A DNA stretch of 10,056 nucleotides, taken from positions 1 to 10,056 of the forward strand of contig PWVP01000247.1 of assembly GCA_003561815.1 (NCBI GenBank), given 5' to 3'. Below, one piece after another: positions 6,068 to 10,056 of this stretch (position 1 is the first letter of the stretch; each line of letters opens with the position of its first letter). The notes under the pieces are model-generated. The model ran no database searches. It saw only the letters and a program-made list of their open reading frames with translations, and was not told where the DNA came from. Made by a program: the position numbers and the translations under genes. The stretch comes from Campylobacterota bacterium (GTDB lineage Bacteria > Campylobacterota > Campylobacteria > Campylobacterales > SZUA-545).

Positions 6068-6073
6068 ATTGTA
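6068..6073 (-). promoter_or_regulatory. Extended -10 element upstream of nnrS
   Basis: On the minus strand TGG precedes TACAAT, giving an extended -10 (TG-n-TACAAT; five of six to consensus). The predicted start point is near 6061, which leaves a leader of about 18 bases containing the strong AAAGGAG. It would let nnrS be transcribed apart from the sucrose genes. No -35 is apparent. Confidence 0.45.
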
Positions 6074-6084
6074 CCATAGCGTCT

Positions 6085-8460
6085 CTAGCACCCCGCCAGC
6101 GGCCGGTACATCAGGCCGTAAAACATCTCCAGATAGCGGCGCATCTCCTCGCGGTCCTTGTTGGTCACATGCTTCCAGAAGCCGTACACTTTCGCCAGAG
6201 TCAGCATCCGCTCGGCATAGTGCGGCCAGTTGTAGCGCTCTTCGACGCGGGCGATAGCGCTTTGACTTAGCCGGTTCCAGATTTTGGGATCTTTAGCCTG
6301 CTTTTCGAAAAAGTCCAGCAGCACACCGGTGGCCTGCTCGCTATCGGTCGGGTCGAGATGATAGCCCGAGATCCCCTCCTCGATAATCTCCAGCGGCCCG
6401 CCAAAACAGGTGGCGAAGGTGGGCAGCCCCGTACTCATCGCCTCGATCACCGTCAGGCCAAACGCCTCGAAGAGCGCCGGCTGCACAAACACCCCGCGGG
6501 TATCGGCCACCGCGCGATAGAGCTCACCGGTAAACTGTTTTTCGAGCGTCTGGCCGATCCAGCGGGCGTTTTGATCGAGCCGGTAGCGATCGAAGAGTTC
6601 ATGCATCTGCGCAATCTGTGCGCGCTCCTCCTCATCCCCTGATTTTTCCGCGTCGACATGACCGGCGACGATCACCAGATTGGCCAGATTGCGCAGCCGA
6701 TCGCTGGCACCAAACCACTCCACCAGCGCGGTGATGTTTTTGATGCGATCGAGCCGCGCCATAGAGAAGATGATGGGCCGATCAGGATAGGCCAGCTGCC
6801 CGCGGATGCTCTCGCACACCTCGCCAAAAAGCAGCGTATTGGCCTCCTCTTTTAGCCCCTCTAGCCGCCGATCGGACTCGCTGTAGGGAAAAAACACCTC
6901 CGCATTGGCCCCCGGTGAGATGATATTAAAGCGGGTGTCGTACACATCGGTGCCGCTGACCACCTGATACAGACCGGGCAGGGTAAAGGTCTGATAGCTC
7001 TCATACTGCCCGATACTCTCAGCTCCGCCAGCGATCTCCTGATAGGTCGAGGTGATGATAAAGTCCGCTGCGTTCATCCCGATCAGATCGGCGGTAAACT
7101 GGGTCTGGAAGTTGTAGTGTTCGGCATTTTCGCGCCAGTAGAGATCGCTAAAGAGGTATTTGGTCTTCTCCAGCGCGTGGGCGATGGCACATTGGGTCAC
7201 CTGCAGGCGCTGGGCGAGCAAAGTGGCGACGAGATTGCCATCGGAGTAGTTGCCTACGATGAGATCGGGCCGCCCGCCAAACTCTGCGAGCACCTCCCGC
7301 TCCGCTTCGTAGGCGAAACTTTCCAGATGGCCCCAGATATGAAACCGCGAGATCCACTCGCTTAAAACCTCCCCCTCACCGTTTCGAAACGGCACACGCA
7401 AGATGCGGGCGTGCTCAGCCCCCCAGATCGGCTCGATCCGCTCATGGCAGGTGGTTCCGCGCGAATCGGGAATCTGACGGGTCAGCACCACGATCTGAGG
7501 CTGGATATCGGTCAGCCCCGCCTGATCGAGACTCTTTTGGATATGTTTTTCCAGTGCGCGCACCTGATCGAGGATATAGACCACCTGCCCGCCGGTATCG
7601 GGAAAACCCAGCACCCCCGACTGGGCAAAAAAGCCGTGCGGTGAGACGATCAGCACCTTAAAGACCATCGGCACCCGGCTTAAAAACGCCTCGATCGCCT
7701 CGGGTTTGCGGGTTTTGATCACATCCCCTAAAAGCGCCATCGTCTCCAGTGTGCGCCCGATCGTATCCCCCCAGCCGGGCTCAAATCCGAGCGACTGCAG
7801 ATCGTAGAGCACCGACTCGTAGGGGTCGTTTTGCGGCCTTTTGCTTAAAAAGGCACGGGCCGAGACGAGCGCCTCTTTTAGCTCCGCCATGCTGTTTAGG
7901 CGGCCATTGATCAGAAACGGCCGCCCCTCAAAGCCGTGGACACTCAGAAACTCAAAAAACTTCTCCATCTTCTGGGGTCGATCGAAAAAGTCCCCCGCCA
8001 GATGGGCATTGAGCGAGTCGATACCGCTGCCGATAAAGCGCTCACTGGGCACTTTAGGAAAGTCCATATTAAACGGTTCGCTATCAAAGCGCAGCCGCCA
8101 CCCGCCGGGCTCCTGGCCCACGAGTTTCTCTTTGAAGCTCAAAAAGGCGCTCCGTTTGAGTTCGATAAACTGGTACGCCTCCACATCAAAGGCGGCATAG
8201 CTCCACTCCCCGATCGCCGTGCGAATGGCGGCGTAGCAGCGGGGCGGATAGACGATCAGCTCCTGAATCTGGCCGCAAAACTCCCGAAGGGGGCGCTCTT
8301 TCGCCTCGGGATCGATGCGATCAAGTTCGCGGTGCAGATCGGTTGGCAGCCAGAAGCGCTGTTCGCTTGAGTCGATACCGCGCAGCAACGCAAAGAGTGC
8401 ACCCTTGATCGCCTCCACCTCCGCCTCGAGAACCCCGATTGGCTTATGGACTCTTTTCAT
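6085..8460 (-). CDS. sus: Sucrose synthase
   Basis: Sucrose synthase (GT-B fold, family GT4) catalyses the reversible reaction sucrose + NDP = NDP-glucose + fructose in the cytoplasm. At 791 residues it has the full plant/bacterial length: an N-terminal SuSy-specific region (about 1-260) followed by the two Rossmann domains. Diagnostic stretches are SPHGFFAQSGVLGFPDTGG (273-291), VGNYSDGNLVATLLAQRL (402-419), AIAHALEKTKY (425-435), FSMARLDRIKN (565-575; R569 and K574 bind the donor phosphates) and the E-x7-E motif in EAFGLTVIE (665-673). At the two positions of the plant QN nucleotide-binding motif it has Thr638 and Thr644, like bacterial enzymes that accept or prefer ADP. I chose ATG 8460 because GGGGAGG lies just upstream; a longer reading to 8523 adds an unsupported tail inside the previous gene. 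It overlaps the SPS-SPP gene by 17 bases, so the two are translationally coupled. Confidence 0.96.
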   Translation of the reverse strand: MKRVHKPIGVLEAEVEAIKGALFALLRGIDSSEQRFWLPTDLHRELDRIDPEAKERPLREFCGQIQELIVYPPRCYAAIRTAIGEWSYAAFDVEAYQFIELKRSAFLSFKEKLVGQEPGGWRLRFDSEPFNMDFPKVPSERFIGSGIDSLNAHLAGDFFDRPQKMEKFFEFLSVHGFEGRPFLINGRLNSMAELKEALVSARAFLSKRPQNDPYESVLYDLQSLGFEPGWGDTIGRTLETMALLGDVIKTRKPEAIEAFLSRVPMVFKVLIVSPHGFFAQSGVLGFPDTGGQVVYILDQVRALEKHIQKSLDQAGLTDIQPQIVVLTRQIPDSRGTTCHERIEPIWGAEHARILRVPFRNGEGEVLSEWISRFHIWGHLESFAYEAEREVLAEFGGRPDLIVGNYSDGNLVATLLAQRLQVTQCAIAHALEKTKYLFSDLYWRENAEHYNFQTQFTADLIGMNAADFIITSTYQEIAGGAESIGQYESYQTFTLPGLYQVVSGTDVYDTRFNIISPGANAEVFFPYSESDRRLEGLKEEANTLLFGEVCESIRGQLAYPDRPIIFSMARLDRIKNITALVEWFGASDRLRNLANLVIVAGHVDAEKSGDEEERAQIAQMHELFDRYRLDQNARWIGQTLEKQFTGELYRAVADTRGVFVQPALFEAFGLTVIEAMSTGLPTFATCFGGPLEIIEEGISGYHLDPTDSEQATGVLLDFFEKQAKDPKIWNRLSQSAIARVEERYNWPHYAERMLTLAKVYGFWKHVTNKDREEMRRYLEMFYGLMYRPLAGC

Positions 8461-10056
8461 CTTCCTCCCCTTTGTGATCGTGATTGATGAAGTCGTAGTA
8501 GTGCAGCCCCTCGATAATCCCACCGGCGTGCGGCAAAGAGGCGAAGTAGATACCGTGGCGCTTTTTAAGCGGCCCCAGCTCGGGGCTGTAGTTACCCACT
8601 ACCACCGCTTGAGCCGGGGTGGTCAGCATCGCCTCATCATTGCCCGAATCCCCGGCGACTAAGATGTTCTCAAAGGGCAGCCCCCACTTAAGCGCAATGT
8701 AGCGCACCGCGTGGCCTTTGGAGGCGCGAATCGGCAGAATATCCACAAACTCATCATGGGAGACAATCACATTGGCCGCCAGATCCGCATGGCGCAGCGC
8801 CTTGACGATGGTCGCTTTATCGGGCCGGTTTTTGCCCCGCAGGGTGTAGCTGATCTTATGTTCGCGCTGATCGACAGCGGGCTGAAGCCGCATCCCCGGC
8901 AGGCTTTTGAGGGTCTGGACAATCGCCTCGCGATCCCAGCGGTGGTCGATATGTTTGCGCCAGCTCTGCTCCTTTTTGAGCTTTTTGCCGTAGTGGATCT
9001 CGCTGCCGACCGAGGTGATAAAGAGTTCGGGCATCGGCACGCCCCACTCACGCAGCACCTTGCGCGCACTCTCGATATGCCGTCCGGTGGCCACCCCAAA
9101 CGCGAGTTTGGGATCTTTAGCGATCGCCTCACCCAGCTTGCCGAGCGCCTCGTGATCGCCGGTGAGGGTGTTGTCGATATCGCACACCAGCAGCCGCTCG
9201 GCTAAAGAGAGTTTATGGACCGGTTTAAGCTCAAAGGTGTGGCTTTTAAAGCGCCTGGAGAGGGTATCGACTTTTTTGAGATACTTGGCCGCGTGCCCTT
9301 CCCAGCTGTAGTGCTTGTGGACATTGGTGATTCCGTTTTTAGACCAGCGCCGCCAGCGATCGCGACTGGCATCGAGCATCTTGTTCAGCGCTTGGCCGAT
9401 CGCCTCGGTATCGAGCGGATCGACTAAAATCCCGTTTTTGCAGTGTTTGATAATATCCTGCGGCCCTCCATCATCGGTGGCCAGAATCGGCGCACCACAG
9501 GCGGCCGCCTCAATCAGCGTCAGACCAAAGGGCTCGGTCAGGGCGACATTGGCGAAGATGCCGCCGCTTTGTCGAACCAGACGGTAGAAGGCGGGCACAT
9601 CCGCGCTCTCGTGGTGTTTAGGCAGTGCCACGAGGCCGTAGAGGTCGTGTTTGTCAATCAGGCTCATCAGATCGTAAAAGACCCGGCGGGCACCGGCGCT
9701 TAGCTTGGAGAACTCATCACGGTTGCCTAGAACCAGTGCGAGGTTGGCCTTCTCGCGCAGACCGGGCGTGGTGGCGTACGCCTCCAGCAGGGCGGGCACA
9801 TTTTTTCGCTCATCGGGGCGGCAGAGGGCCAAAATCAGCGGTTTGCGCATCTGGCGAAAGAAGGGTTGGAGCCGCTCTTTGGCCAGCCGATCGCGTTCTG
9901 TATCGCGGGTGGGGCTAAAGCGGCCCAGATCCACCCCCGGTGGAAGCTGGATCATCTTTTTGGTGTGGTGGTTGTCGTAGTGGCTGTACTGTACGGCGAT
10001 CTCCTGGCGGGTACTGGCCACCACGAGGCTGGCGACACTGAGGGCAAACTCCTCCG
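8444..10056 (-). CDS. Sucrose-phosphate synthase fused to sucrose-phosphate phosphatase, C-terminal part
   Basis: The gene runs off the right edge, so the N-terminal Rossmann domain and start codon are missing. The first visible residues, EEFALSVASLVVASTRQEI, match the SPS region ahead of STRQEI. Counting from the GTG codon at 10024, the GT4 C-terminal domain shows PGVDLGRFSP (29-38), LALCRPDERKN (65-75), GNRDEF (100-105) and the E-x7-E motif EPFGLTLIE (164-172). A HAD phosphatase domain follows (about 275-515). It has all catalytic motifs: CDIDNT (nucleophile D282, acid/base D284), VATGR (T313), K436, and GDSGND (458-463). The phosphatase half therefore looks active, unlike the degenerate one of some cyanobacterial SPS. 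The predicted reaction is NDP-glucose + fructose-6-phosphate to sucrose-6-phosphate, then to sucrose. The stop codon lies 17 bases inside sus. The same SPS-SPP plus SuSy neighbourhood is known from Nitrosomonas europaea. Confidence 0.94.
   Translation of the reverse strand, partial: EEFALSVASLVVASTRQEIAVQYSHYDNHHTKKMIQLPPGVDLGRFSPTRDTERDRLAKERLQPFFRQMRKPLILALCRPDERKNVPALLEAYATTPGLREKANLALVLGNRDEFSKLSAGARRVFYDLMSLIDKHDLYGLVALPKHHESADVPAFYRLVRQSGGIFANVALTEPFGLTLIEAAACGAPILATDDGGPQDIIKHCKNGILVDPLDTEAIGQALNKMLDASRDRWRRWSKNGITNVHKHYSWEGHAAKYLKKVDTLSRRFKSHTFELKPVHKLSLAERLLVCDIDNTLTGDHEALGKLGEAIAKDPKLAFGVATGRHIESARKVLREWGVPMPELFITSVGSEIHYGKKLKKEQSWRKHIDHRWDREAIVQTLKSLPGMRLQPAVDQREHKISYTLRGKNRPDKATIVKALRHADLAANVIVSHDEFVDILPIRASKGHAVRYIALKWGLPFENILVAGDSGNDEAMLTTPAQAVVVGNYSPELGPLKKRHGIYFASLPHAGGIIEGLHYYDFINHDHKGEEDEKSP

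Noticed and set aside
8461..8523. Longer N-terminus for sucrose synthase (21 more residues)
   Set aside because: The added residues are Thr/Ser-rich, lie wholly inside the upstream SPS-SPP gene and match nothing in SuSy. The ATG at 8460 has a strong ribosome binding site and gives the normal family length.

Overview
The window is about 10 kb of gene-dense bacterial chromosome, by eye in the mid-to-high 50s percent GC. It holds ten protein genes, two of them cut by the window edges. I see no RNA gene, insertion sequence or CRISPR array, and no gene-free stretch longer than about 95 bases. The best taxonomic guess is a fairly GC-rich member of the Campylobacterota (Sulfurovum / Nitratifractor / Hydrogenimonas-like). 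The YbeY protein begins MLELDNQT and ends NLPASLTER, very like Helicobacter YbeY as I recall it. The NrdB, NnrS, DHH and UDG-like proteins also have the flavour of that phylum. This placement is inference from remembered sequences, not a search.

Layout, left to right. (1) 1-754, minus strand: ybeY (rRNA-maturation endoribonuclease) followed by the first 113 residues of a Na+/Ca2+-exchanger-family protein. The two are read as one unit, with a single base between them. (2) 791-1468, plus: a family-4-like uracil-DNA glycosylase with four Fe-S cysteines but altered active-site motifs. It meets, tail to tail with a 20-base overlap, (3) 1449-2207, minus: a TonB-type periplasm-spanning protein. (4) 2302-3321, plus: nrdB, the diiron-tyrosyl-radical subunit of class I ribonucleotide reductase. 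It is followed by an overlapping DUF4160/DUF2442 pair (3348-3801) and a DHH/DHHA1 phosphoesterase (3859-4908). (5) 4898-6043, minus: an NnrS-family membrane protein, tail to tail with the DHH gene. (6) 6085-10056, minus: a two-gene sucrose operon. It consists of a sucrose-phosphate synthase fused to a sucrose-phosphate phosphatase (N-terminus outside the window) and a full-length sucrose synthase overlapping it by 17 bases.

How the genes work together. The sucrose operon is the clearest functional unit. The SPS-SPP fusion would make sucrose from NDP-glucose and fructose-6-phosphate. SuSy would split sucrose reversibly into fructose and an NDP-glucose. This gives a synthesis-plus-recovery cycle for a compatible solute or carbon store, probably linked to glycogen. 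The other genes are mostly housekeeping: ribosome maturation, dNTP supply, RNA/nucleotide turnover, DNA repair, TonB-dependent transport and NO-related physiology. The least explained unit is the small DUF4160/DUF2442 pair, whose first gene is clearly lower in GC than its surroundings.

Regulation that can be read directly: both divergent gene pairs (ybeY/UDG and tonB-like/nrdB) are served by back-to-back -10 elements only 12-13 bases apart. At ybeY/UDG each -10 lies exactly 6 bases from an ATG that lacks a Shine-Dalgarno sequence, which predicts leaderless mRNAs on both strands. Every other gene here whose start is visible has a recognisable ribosome binding site.
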